A stretch of DNA of 8,061 bases from Phycisphaerales bacterium UBA1845. GTDB taxonomy: Bacteria > Planctomycetota > Phycisphaerae > UBA1845. Each line of letters starts with the position of its first letter. Positions within the stretch are counted from its first letter, which is position 1. Under the pieces are notes generated by a model. It ran no database searches, had not been told where the DNA came from, and saw only the letters and a program-made list of their open reading frames with translations. A program made the position numbers and the translations under genes. The DNA lies in contig DDIR01000007.1 of the NCBI GenBank assembly GCA_002338715.1, forward strand, positions 1-8,061, in the 5' to 3' direction. This document shows, piece by piece, positions 1 to 6,262 of the stretch.

Positions 1-453
1 GGCGGCCACTGGGTGACTCGCGGCAACGTCGGTCGCGATCGGTCGCTGGGCGTTGACGACTTGAACGCTCGACTGGGCGAACCAGACGAACGCGGCAATC
101 ACGGCGGCAACGAACAGGAAGAATCCGAGTCCCCAGACTTTTGAGGCGAGGGGGCTCAGGTGTTGGCGAAAACGCGTCGGCGTCGAGAAGAACCGAAGGA
201 CCGTTTTCCAGGCCCACTGCCAGTGCAAAAACACGTGCAGCAGCAACATCGCCGCGATCCCGACTGCGATCCAGAAGTGAACATCACCCCAGCCGTGTCG
301 CGAGAGGCCCCAGAGCTTCAAGGCCCGGCCCCCCTCCCGACCGCCCGTGCCCGGTGGAAGCGTGTAACGAATGACCAGACCGGTGACGGCCATCGCGACC
401 ATGCCAATCAGCGCGAGGGTATCGACCGTGAAGTTCAACGTGTTTCGTCTCAT
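1..453 (-). CDS. DUF4405-type membrane protein, cytochrome b-like (3' end beyond window)
   Basis: The first 151 residues are in the window and the frame is still open at base 1. ATG is at 453-451. Three hydrophobic segments are visible at about residues 9-29, 56-79 and 105-126. Between the first two lies a Gly/Arg-rich loop followed by His53-Gly-Trp-Gly-Asp-Val-His59, and the second segment ends with His73 and His77 just before Trp-Gln-Trp. This layout matches the DUF4405 family, whose paired histidines resemble the haem ligands of small membrane b-type cytochromes; haem binding is inferred. The visible part ends in a soluble stretch after the third segment, so a C-terminal domain may follow. 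An AGGA lies about 10 bases before the ATG. The gene is 119 bases downstream of an ArsR repressor gene on the same strand, and an inverted repeat like that repressor's own operator lies in the gap, so it is probably a target of that regulator. Confidence 0.8.
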   Translation of the reverse strand, partial: MRRNTLNFTVDTLALIGMVAMAVTGLVIRYTLPPGTGGREGGRALKLWGLSRHGWGDVHFWIAVGIAAMLLLHVFLHWQWAWKTVLRFFSTPTRFRQHLSPLASKVWGLGFFLFVAAVIAAFVWFAQSSVQVVNAQRPIATDVAASHPVAA

Positions 454-517
454 GACGTGCGTCCTGTTTGAAGTGCGCAGCCGATCATGGCGACGTGGTT
501 CCGCAACCACTTGGCTT

Positions 518-539
518 CATGGCCATATCGCCATGTCAA
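518..539 (-). promoter_or_regulatory. Candidate ArsR operator and -35 element upstream of the DUF4405 gene
   Basis: Positions 518-535 form a perfect inverted repeat, CATGGC-CATATC-GCCATG (6-base arms, 6-base spacer). On the minus strand a consensus -35 hexamer TTGACA lies at 539-534 and overlaps the repeat by two bases. The core ATGGC-N6-GCCAT recurs at 903-918 before the ArsR gene. I see no good -10 at standard spacing, so the promoter is less sure than the repeat. Inference: binding site for the ArsR protein encoded at 573-902. Confidence 0.6.
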
Positions 540-572
540 CCCGAAAAGAGAAACTAGCGAAAAAGGTGGGCA

Positions 573-902
573 TCAAACGCCAGCCGCTGCCCGCTGCGCA
601 TCGAGATTGGCTTTGAGCACGGTCTCGATGCACGTGAAGAAACCATCCAGACACCGACATGTCACGCGGTAGAAACTCATCGGTCCTTCCTTGCGACACG
701 CAATGAGTCCGACGTTCTTTAGAATCGCCAGGTGCTTCGATACGGTGGATTGGTCAGCACCGACAAGATCCGTCAGATCGCAGACACAGGTTTCTGACTT
801 CTGCAGGGCATCCAGAAGGAGCAGACGGGTCGGATGGGCAAGGGCTTTGGCAATCTCCGCCCGCGATTCGTAATGCCGCAATGTTTTTCGCTTCATGGCC
901 AT
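573..902 (-). CDS. ArsR/SmtB-family transcriptional repressor with CVC metal-site motif
   Basis: A 109-residue winged-helix repressor of normal length for the family. The N-terminal helix carries Ala-Leu-Ala-His-Pro-Thr-Arg (20-26). Cys39-Val-Cys41-Asp-Leu matches the motif at which E. coli ArsR binds As(III). The recognition helix is around Asp50-Gln-Ser-Thr-Val-Ser-Lys-His-Leu (50-58), and the wing is at about 69-80. A second thiol cluster follows: Cys82-x-Cys84 and Cys91 in the C-terminal helix. The natural ligand could be arsenite, another soft metal, or a redox signal; the sequence does not decide. ATG codons at 902 and 896 are both in frame (Met-Ala-Met-Lys). Neither has a clear Shine-Dalgarno, and the predicted transcription start falls close to 902. 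The gene lies 90 bases downstream of the kinase gene but has its own promoter with an overlapping operator, so autorepression is likely, with the DUF4405 gene as co-regulated target. Confidence 0.93.
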   Translation of the reverse strand: MAMKRKTLRHYESRAEIAKALAHPTRLLLLDALQKSETCVCDLTDLVGADQSTVSKHLAILKNVGLIACRKEGPMSFYRVTCRCLDGFFTCIETVLKANLDAQRAAAGV

Positions 903-943
903 ATGGCAATTATGCCATACATATCCGATTTGTCAAGTCGGAT
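902..943 (-). promoter_or_regulatory. Promoter with two palindromes before the ArsR gene at 573-902
   Basis: On the minus strand a perfect -35 TTGACA (936-931) and a -10 CATAAT (914-909) are 16 bases apart. A perfect inverted repeat, TATGGCA-ATTA-TGCCATA on the plus strand (902-919), covers the -10. A second, imperfect palindrome at 923-943 (10-base arms ATCCGATTTG and CAAGTCGGAT around T933, one mismatch) covers the -35. A partly matching third site, ATGGC-CATATG-GCAAT, overlaps at 895-910. The -10 repeat shares the ATGGC-N6-GCCAT core with the site at 518-535. The arrangement suits repression by blocking polymerase binding. Confidence 0.72.
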
Positions 944-992
944 GCAACATATGGAATCGAACGACATCAGAATCAATAAGAAATACGCGCTG

Positions 993-3704
993 TTAAGCCG
1001 CCCGTTCTTCCAGGCGGGCACACGCCTCGGCGTGCAGCCTTCTCATCTTGACCAGTGCCATGCGGGCAATGTCAAAACTCTTCGCGTGGGCTGCGGATTC
1101 GAGCACTTCAGCCGGATTCGTGAATTCCGACATCCCCAACGAACCGCCCGCGCCCTTGATGGCATGGGCTTCCCGAGCTGCGTTTTCCCCATCGTTCGAT
1201 GTGAGCGCTTCTTCGATCACGTCCAGCTTGTGGGGCAAATCGGTCAACCAACTCCGGGCGATGGGCTCCAGTTCCGGATCGGACGCCCAGGTCGGTAACT
1301 CATTACCCGTTTCCCGCGACCCTTCATCCGGTACCGCAAGTTTTGTCCACCGGGCAACAGTCTGAATCATGACGGCAGGCACAATCGGTTTACTTAGAAA
1401 ATCGTTCATGCCCACCGCAAGGCACTCTTCCCGATCGGCCCCCGTCGAAAATGCGGTCAACGCTATGATCGGAGCCGTAAATCCGTTGGCGCGGATGGCA
1501 CGGGTCGCCTCCAGTCCGCTCATCGTCGGCATCTGAATGTCCATCAGCACAAGGTCGAACAGCTGCTTACTGCAAATTTCGATCGCTTCGGTACCGTCGC
1601 AGGCCAAATCGACATGCGCCCCAGCCCGTTTCAGAAAAATCGAACAGACCTTGCGATTGGTTTCGACATCATCGACGACCAGGATCGTGCGCCCACCGAG
1701 TGGCGCCTTCGCACCCGGCTCACCCGTGTCCCATGCCTCAACCGTCGGCATGGCACGCGGCAACGACTCACCAGGCAACAACGGGTTGGCTGCAATCGTT
1801 GCGGTGAACGTGCTGCCGGCTCCGAGGGTACTCGTGACGGTGATGTCACCACCCAACCGCTGGGCGATGCTTTTGCTGATCGACAGGCCGAGTCCCGTTC
1901 CGCCGAAGCGTGCCGCGATGCTTTGATCGGCTTGTTCAAATGGCTTGAATAGATTACCGAGTTGCTCGGGCGACATGCCAATACCGGTGTCGGTCACGGA
2001 GATTCTGAGCATTGCCGACGCATTCTTGTCGTCGGAATTGGAGCCTTTGCTGCCTGAACCCGGGTCGTATCTTACCGCCACCTTGACGCCGCCGAGCTGC
2101 GTGAACTTCACGGCGTTGCCCACGAGGTTCATCGCGATCTGACGCAATCGGGTGCCATCTGTGCGAATCGCGTCGGGCACACTCGGATCAAACGCCAGAT
2201 CCAACGCGATCCCTTGCTCTTTGGCCCGTGACGTTAGCACAGCTACCGAACCCGAAATGACCTCGCGCGGGCTGCACGGCGCAAGGGCCATGTCCATCTT
2301 TCCGACGTCCAACTTGGAAATGTCCAGGACGTCGTTGATGAGAGTCAAGAGATGGGTTCCGCTTCCGTGGATCACACCGATCCACTCTTCGCGCGTGTCC
2401 GGATTTCCGTCGTCGGCGTGTCGGCGCAGCAGGTCCGCAAAACCAATGATTCCATTGAGCGGTGTTCGGATTTCGTGGCTCATGCTGGCGAGGAATCGCG
2501 TCTTCGTGTCGTTGGCCGTCTCAGCTGCGATTTTGGCTTTGGCCAGGTCGGCGGTCATGCGGTGGGCAAGATTGATCGCCCGCATTCTGCCGGTACCGAA
2601 CGACCAGATGATTCCCGCAACCAGCAAACTCATCAACGTCCCACCACTACCGAGCGTCCAATGCGACGAACCGTTGACTCCCGCGTCGAAAACGGGCGTG
2701 GTGTTTGTGACCATGATCCACAGTTGCCCGGCCACATTGAGCGTCGCTCGGCTTTCGAACTTATGACTCGATGAACCCTGGGGTGATGCCTTGGGTGTGT
2801 ATTCGCTAGCGCGGTGGTTGCGATACAGCAGATACTCCGACGACAGCGACTTGTCCGTGAACAAGTGGAAATCCAACGTACCGTCGGCGATGCCCGCTGC
2901 CCGCTCGACGCCAGCCATCGCTTCGTCCAATACGATCGGCGCACACGCAAGACCCAACAGCGCGGCTTCACGATCTTCGGGCGTGTCGGTTTTTGCCCCG
3001 TTCTTGTAAACGGGCAAGTAGTACAGAAACCCGGCGTGTGGTCCATCGCCTTGAACGAGCATGATTTGGTCACTGATGACAGGCTGGCCCGACCGCACCG
3101 CCCGTTCGACCGTTGCCCTGCGACGCGGTTCACTCCCGTTGTCGAGACCCCAAGCCTTCTCGTTGTTCTCCAGCGGGTAGGTGTAGGTCACGACGAAGAG
3201 ATCGTCATCCGGTTTGACGTTTGCGTCGACTGGTTCCATTGCGTGAACCGAAAAATTCGGCGCATCGTCGGCTCGCTCATCGGCTACAAATGCCTCCAAT
3301 TCATCGCGGTTGACGTGCTTGATGAACTGAAACGCATGAACGCCGGGAAACTCCACGATCATTTTCAACGATGCCGCGTACGCATCGAACTCGCGCCGTT
3401 CGACCGATGTGCTTGCCGCAAACAATCCACGCACACCAAAGAGCCCGTAAACCGGTCTTTGCAAACGTCGCTGCACTTCGTTGACGAGATGGTCGGAGAG
3501 TCGATCAAAGCGGGACTTGGCCATGCGATCTGCATTGCGCGACGTCGTGTCGACGGCCAGCATCGTGACCGTCAGCCCGATGATCAACACGGCGATCGCG
3601 ATGAAATGAACGGGCCAACGACGACTCGGTGCCGCCGGCTGATCGATGGGCGCAGCGCCTGTGTTACCGCTAGAAACACCGTGACGCGGCTGACTGTGGT
3701 TCAA
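993..3704 (-). CDS. CHASE-domain hybrid sensor histidine kinase with REC and HPt domains
   Basis: A 903-residue membrane phosphorelay kinase. Domains in order: TM1 (about 31-51); an extracytoplasmic CHASE sensor (about 80-300, including the Gly-Phe-Leu-Tyr-Tyr-Leu-Pro-Val-Tyr stretch at 225-233); TM2 (about 353-371); a short linker helix; HisKA with phospho-acceptor His410 in Ser-His-Glu-Ile-Arg-Thr-Pro-Leu-Asn; HATPase_c with N-box Asn526/Asn530, Asp-Thr-Gly-Ile-Gly (572-576) and Gly-Gly-Thr-Gly-Leu-Gly-Leu (601-607); a receiver domain (about 672-787) with Asp678/Asp679, phospho-acceptor Asp722, Thr750 and Lys772; and a C-terminal HPt domain with His847 in His-Ala-Ile-Lys-Gly. All catalytic residues are present, so a full His-Asp-His relay to a separate regulator is expected. 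CHASE domains bind small ligands; the ligand here is unknown. The start is TTG at 3704: an in-frame TGA lies upstream, no ATG or GTG lies between, and the TTG start keeps TM1. Ribosome-site support is weak. No output regulator is encoded in the window. Confidence 0.95.
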   Translation of the reverse strand: MNHSQPRHGVSSGNTGAAPIDQPAAPSRRWPVHFIAIAVLIIGLTVTMLAVDTTSRNADRMAKSRFDRLSDHLVNEVQRRLQRPVYGLFGVRGLFAASTSVERREFDAYAASLKMIVEFPGVHAFQFIKHVNRDELEAFVADERADDAPNFSVHAMEPVDANVKPDDDLFVVTYTYPLENNEKAWGLDNGSEPRRRATVERAVRSGQPVISDQIMLVQGDGPHAGFLYYLPVYKNGAKTDTPEDREAALLGLACAPIVLDEAMAGVERAAGIADGTLDFHLFTDKSLSSEYLLYRNHRASEYTPKASPQGSSSHKFESRATLNVAGQLWIMVTNTTPVFDAGVNGSSHWTLGSGGTLMSLLVAGIIWSFGTGRMRAINLAHRMTADLAKAKIAAETANDTKTRFLASMSHEIRTPLNGIIGFADLLRRHADDGNPDTREEWIGVIHGSGTHLLTLINDVLDISKLDVGKMDMALAPCSPREVISGSVAVLTSRAKEQGIALDLAFDPSVPDAIRTDGTRLRQIAMNLVGNAVKFTQLGGVKVAVRYDPGSGSKGSNSDDKNASAMLRISVTDTGIGMSPEQLGNLFKPFEQADQSIAARFGGTGLGLSISKSIAQRLGGDITVTSTLGAGSTFTATIAANPLLPGESLPRAMPTVEAWDTGEPGAKAPLGGRTILVVDDVETNRKVCSIFLKRAGAHVDLACDGTEAIEICSKQLFDLVLMDIQMPTMSGLEATRAIRANGFTAPIIALTAFSTGADREECLAVGMNDFLSKPIVPAVMIQTVARWTKLAVPDEGSRETGNELPTWASDPELEPIARSWLTDLPHKLDVIEEALTSNDGENAAREAHAIKGAGGSLGMSEFTNPAEVLESAAHAKSFDIARMALVKMRRLHAEACARLEERAA

Positions 3705-3756
3705 GCCATCATTCGATTGTGCGCGTTGACTGGCGATGGGAGTTTCTCACGTCCTG

Positions 3757-3768
3757 CGGTATATACCG
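3757..3768. promoter_or_regulatory. Perfect 12-base palindrome CGGTATATACCG upstream of the kinase
   Basis: It sits 52 bases before the kinase TTG start and is fully self-complementary. Its core TATATA could serve as the -10 of the kinase promoter on the minus strand, in which case the palindrome would be an operator over the -10. No good -35 hexamer is visible at 16-18 bases, so the promoter reading is tentative. Confidence 0.35.
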
Positions 3769-4061
3769 AACCGTTATCCCTTGAACTATCGGTGAAGCGG
3801 GCAAACCGATTGAAAACGTGAACGCCGCCCGCAAGGTCCGAAACCATGCGCAACCACGCCGCAATGCATACGCAATCGAACGGACACCAAAAGCCGCACA
3901 TCCAATCCACCGAATTGAACCGGTGCAATGGAGCAAGACAAATAAGCGTGCATTCCGTCCGACCAGACGGGTTCACAGGCAATCAATAGGCATGCCATAA
4001 ATCGCAGAATCACCGAATCCGTTTTGTGTGAGTAAACGGAAACAGGTTAGAGATTCGCTTG

Positions 4062-4081
4062 GTAACCCGGTACCGGATTAC
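4062..4081. repeat. 20-base imperfect palindrome with core CCGGTACCGG
   Basis: The core at 4067-4076 is a perfect 10-base palindrome. After one mismatched pair (4066/4077) it extends into GTAA (4062-4065) and TTAC (4078-4081). It lies about 80 bases past the stop of the last cassette gene. No T run follows on either strand, so it does not look like an intrinsic terminator. A protein-binding site is possible; the function is unknown. Confidence 0.35.
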
Positions 4082-4159
4082 GCTATCGACATGACCGCTC
4101 CGATTTCAACTGTCACGGTTGTGAGCAGGCAAGACGCAATAAATGTAATAGCGACCGAT

Positions 4160-4684
4160 TCAAAGATGGGAAATTGTTGAACTGACAGGCGAACCGCATT
4201 CAGGACAAACACCGCTGACGTTTCCCGTTAGGTCGTAACCGCAGCGAATGCAATATCCATCGCCGGGCTGGCGCCATCTGCGGAATGGTCCGCGCGCAAA
4301 AGCAATCGCGGGAAAGATGCCAAATGCCAGGAACGGAATCCAAAGAGGCATGATTATCCAAGTCCTAACAAATGAACGCACAGAGTATCGCCCTGAATGC
4401 GAAGAGTCATCTCTCGTTATCTTCCGACGCCAGATGAATTTAAATTCACCATCCAGCCCCATGGGGCGCCAAAGGTTGTGCAGCCCCGCAAGCGACATTG
4501 CGTTTGAATGTGTGTCGTGGTCTTCCCATATGAATCCGCCCTTCATGCCAGTTGCGCAAAATGAAAATAGGTGCGTTCCCGATACGAAGCCCCAATGGGT
4601 TGGATGACAAGCGCCGACAATAGCCACGATGCCCGTGGTTGCGGTTGCCACCGTCAAGGCAATGATAACCGTTCTTCGAATCAC
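4160..4684 (-). CDS. Two-TM protein with C-terminal zinc ribbon, cassette gene 5 (last)
   Basis: A 174-residue protein of unknown function. It begins Met-Ile-Arg-Arg before a hydrophobic segment (about 5-25). An extracytoplasmic region (about 26-107) with several His and Trp residues follows, then a second hydrophobic segment (about 108-130) containing Pro-Leu-Trp-Ile-Pro-Phe, then the basic Arg-Gly-Pro-Phe-Arg-Arg. The zinc ribbon is Cys145-Ile-Arg-Cys148-Gly-Tyr-Asp-Leu-Thr-Gly ... Cys160-Pro-Glu-Cys163-Gly. Positive charges after the second TM place the ribbon in the cytoplasm. The start is GTG at 4684, overlapping the stop of the preceding gene as GTGA. Unlike its neighbours it has an 11-residue tail after the last cysteine. 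Its translation may depend on ribosomes finishing the upstream gene, which carries an internal stop. Confidence 0.85.
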   Translation of the reverse strand: MIRRTVIIALTVATATTGIVAIVGACHPTHWGFVSGTHLFSFCATGMKGGFIWEDHDTHSNAMSLAGLHNLWRPMGLDGEFKFIWRRKITRDDSSHSGRYSVRSFVRTWIIMPLWIPFLAFGIFPAIAFARGPFRRWRQPGDGYCIRCGYDLTGNVSGVCPECGSPVSSTISHL

Positions 4685-5235
4685 GTCTTCTCACCGCATT
4701 CGGGACATCTGGGTTCAGGCAATCCCGTCAGGTTGTACCCGCAATGGACGCATTGATTGCGTTTGCGACGACGACTTTGGCGAAAACGACGCAATGGGCC
4801 ACGAATGAAGGCAATAAGTGGGTAAGGCGTGAACGTCAGTTGCACCAACCAAGCAGGTACGCCAGCGACGAACGAAAGCGAGGAGAATGCCGGATAAGGA
4901 TGATGAGTTGTTTCATCGAATCTGAAGAAGTAGAGGCTTTCGTGCAACCTGGAATTGACACGATAACGATACCTTCTCTGCCACAAATCCTGGCCTCTGA
5001 ATGCGGGAATGTCGAGCTTGATTCTGGGGACCACATGCGGGTATCTGTGTTGTCCAGAATGATGATTGTCGAAGTATGCCAATTCGAATCGTCCACCGTC
5101 GATTTCGAACAAGACGCCTCGTTCGGTGCCTGCAAATTCCTACCGAAGAGGGCCAACTACTGCGCTGGTGATCCAGAATAATGCACTCGCAGCACCAACC
5201 GTCGTGAGTCCCAGAATGATCGCCTTCCGGATCAT
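4681..5235 (-). pseudogene. Two-TM zinc-ribbon protein, cassette gene 4, interrupted by an in-frame TAG
   Basis: ATG at 5235 overlaps the preceding stop as ATGA and opens 31 codons: Met-Ile-Arg-Lys plus a TM-like segment ending Gly-Pro-Leu-Arg. TAG follows at 5142-5140. The same frame then stays open for 152 codons to TGA at 4683-4681. The part after the TAG aligns with the preceding paralogue (Ile-Asp-Gly-Gly-Arg against Ile-Asp-Ser-Gly-Arg) and carries the second TM (about codons 117-144), Gly-Pro-Leu-Arg-Arg and the ribbon Cys162, Cys165, Cys177, Cys180. No frameshift is needed, so one substitution explains the break. It could be a recent nonsense mutation, a sequencing error or, less likely, readthrough. 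Re-initiation at TTG 5112 (GAGG four bases ahead) would give a 143-residue form lacking the first TM. All four ribbon cysteines are intact, so decay is recent if it is real. Confidence 0.75.
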
Positions 5236-5852
5236 ATTTCTTCACCGCATTCCGGGCATCGAGGCTCAGTTAAGCCCGTAAGGCTATAACCGCAACGAAG
5301 GCATTGATTGTGTTTGCGACGACGGCGACGACGCAGCGGGCCGTAGATGAAAGCGAACAGAGGGAAGATTCCGAATAGTGCAATTGGAAGCCACATCGCA
5401 ATCCAAATCGTGAGTTCCGTTCTTGTTGCCCGATCCTGCATGGGGATTAAGGTTGGCAATTCGAATACTATTCCATTTGTATTGATGCCGCCCGGTCGAG
5501 TAACAAAGGTTGCTCGCTCTGGTTTTTCCGTCCTGAATGACGTCCTACCCGTGATGTAGATTTGCTGAAGACCGTAGCGGACGCCTGGAATCGGATTGTT
5601 TGGCGGCACGTATTCGCCGAATGAGAAATAGCAGTGAATGATACGCCCGTCCTCGGATTTCCATTCATCGCGCCGTCCCCAATTGACCACCATTCTTCCC
5701 GAATCGATCGACACGACCAATGCCTGACGATCGAACAAAAGAACGGGATCGCCAATTTTCCATTTGATTGCGGTTGCGTAGCTCGCCACACACAATCCAG
5801 CCGAGGCGATGAAACACAAAGTGAGAAATATGATTGCAGATTTTCGGATCAT
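5232..5852 (-). CDS. Two-TM protein with C-terminal zinc ribbon, cassette gene 3
   Basis: A 206-residue protein, the longest of the five; function unknown. Met-Ile-Arg-Lys precedes TM1 (about 4-26). The extracytoplasmic region (about 27-146) is rich in beta-type residues and resembles a small beta domain. TM2 (about 147-170) is followed by Gly-Pro-Leu and six arginines, then the ribbon Cys184-Leu-Arg-Cys187-Gly-Tyr-Ser-Leu-Thr-Gly ... Cys199-Pro-Glu-Cys202-Gly. ATG at 5852 was chosen because it overlaps the upstream stop as ATGA and gives the same Met-Ile-Arg start as its paralogues. The frame is open to 6116, but that extension would only duplicate coding space of the upstream gene. Its ribbon is closest to that of the next gene (both Leu-Thr-Gly-Leu-x-Glu-Pro-Arg-Cys-Pro-Glu-Cys-Gly-Glu), suggesting these two are the most recent duplicates. 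Confidence 0.87.
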   Translation of the reverse strand: MIRKSAIIFLTLCFIASAGLCVASYATAIKWKIGDPVLLFDRQALVVSIDSGRMVVNWGRRDEWKSEDGRIIHCYFSFGEYVPPNNPIPGVRYGLQQIYITGRTSFRTEKPERATFVTRPGGINTNGIVFELPTLIPMQDRATRTELTIWIAMWLPIALFGIFPLFAFIYGPLRRRRRRKHNQCLRCGYSLTGLTEPRCPECGEEI

Positions 5853-6262
5853 GCCTGCATCCCGCACTCCGGACAAATACCCGATGTGTTTCCCGTAAGG
5901 CTGTAGCCGCACTGGATGCATTGATTGCGATTGCGCCGACGGTAACGACGCAGTGGGCCCTGGACGAATGCGACGGCCGGGGGGATGCAAAACATGAGGA
6001 ATGGAGCCCAAAGAGGAAACTTGATCATTGCCCCCGCAAGCCCCCTGTTCTCCCAATACCAAGAAGCCGGCCACCAAAACGAGCAAACCCAGATGTTGCT
6101 TTTCTCCAAATAGCAATGCCCCGACTCGAAATACACCAAGTATTGAAAGTCACCTACTCTTGAACTATGTGCCGTTATTCTGCTACCGAAACTTGCAATC
6201 CACATGCCGCCCGCAAGCACAACCAGAAGAATCGATAGCACAATGATCGAATTGCGAATCAT
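5849..6262 (-). CDS. Two-TM protein with C-terminal zinc ribbon, cassette gene 2
   Basis: A 137-residue protein of unknown function, the shortest of the five. Met-Ile-Arg-Asn precedes TM1 (about 4-25). The outer region is short (about 26-78), with two cysteines (50 and 60) and many aromatic residues around Trp63-Trp64. TM2 (about 80-100) contains Pro-Leu-Trp-Ala-Pro-Phe. Gly-Pro-Leu-Arg-Arg and a basic run lead to the ribbon Cys115-Ile-Gln-Cys118-Gly-Tyr-Ser-Leu-Thr-Gly ... Cys130-Pro-Glu-Cys133-Gly. ATG at 6262 overlaps the preceding stop as ATGA, and GGCGGG in the end of the upstream ribbon can act as its ribosome site. An in-frame ATG at 6277 would add five residues but breaks the Met-Ile-Arg start shared by the cassette. 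Two outer cysteines, if periplasmic, could form a disulfide. Confidence 0.86.
   Translation of the reverse strand: MIRNSIIVLSILLVVLAGGMWIASFGSRITAHSSRVGDFQYLVYFESGHCYLEKSNIWVCSFWWPASWYWENRGLAGAMIKFPLWAPFLMFCIPPAVAFVQGPLRRYRRRNRNQCIQCGYSLTGNTSGICPECGMQA

Larger units (their letters stand above)
3705..4159. other. 455-base stretch without a credible gene, upstream of the kinase
   Basis: It lies between the 3' end of the zinc-ribbon cassette (4160) and the kinase start (3704), both on the minus strand. Short open frames occur on both strands, but none has a ribosome site, a recognisable domain or residue use like a real protein. It should hold the kinase promoter and the end of the cassette transcript. 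I found two palindromes (3757-3768 and 4062-4081) and no stem-loop followed by a T run. Confidence 0.6.

Noticed and set aside
485..526. A 13-codon minus-strand frame starting like the ArsR gene (Met-Ala-Met-Lys)
   Set aside because: The match comes from the repeated 15-base operator segment; no ribosome site and no reason to think it is translated.
2814..3821. A 335-codon plus-strand frame opposite the kinase
   Set aside because: It is the antisense shadow of a fully recognisable kinase gene and its product shows no domain.
3701..3982. A 93-codon minus-strand frame ending in a 4-base overlap with the kinase start
   Set aside because: Composition rich in Cys, Trp and Arg without any domain, no ribosome site and competing open frames in the same stretch; the overlap looks accidental.
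4100..4159. Search for an intrinsic terminator after the cassette
   Set aside because: Only a 4-base stem (CAAC/GTTG) with no T run was found, too weak to call.
5853..6116. An upstream extension of cassette gene 3 to a 294-residue protein
   Set aside because: The extra 88 residues lie wholly inside the preceding gene in another frame; the ATG at 5852 with ATGA overlap and Met-Ile-Arg start fits the pattern of the paralogues.
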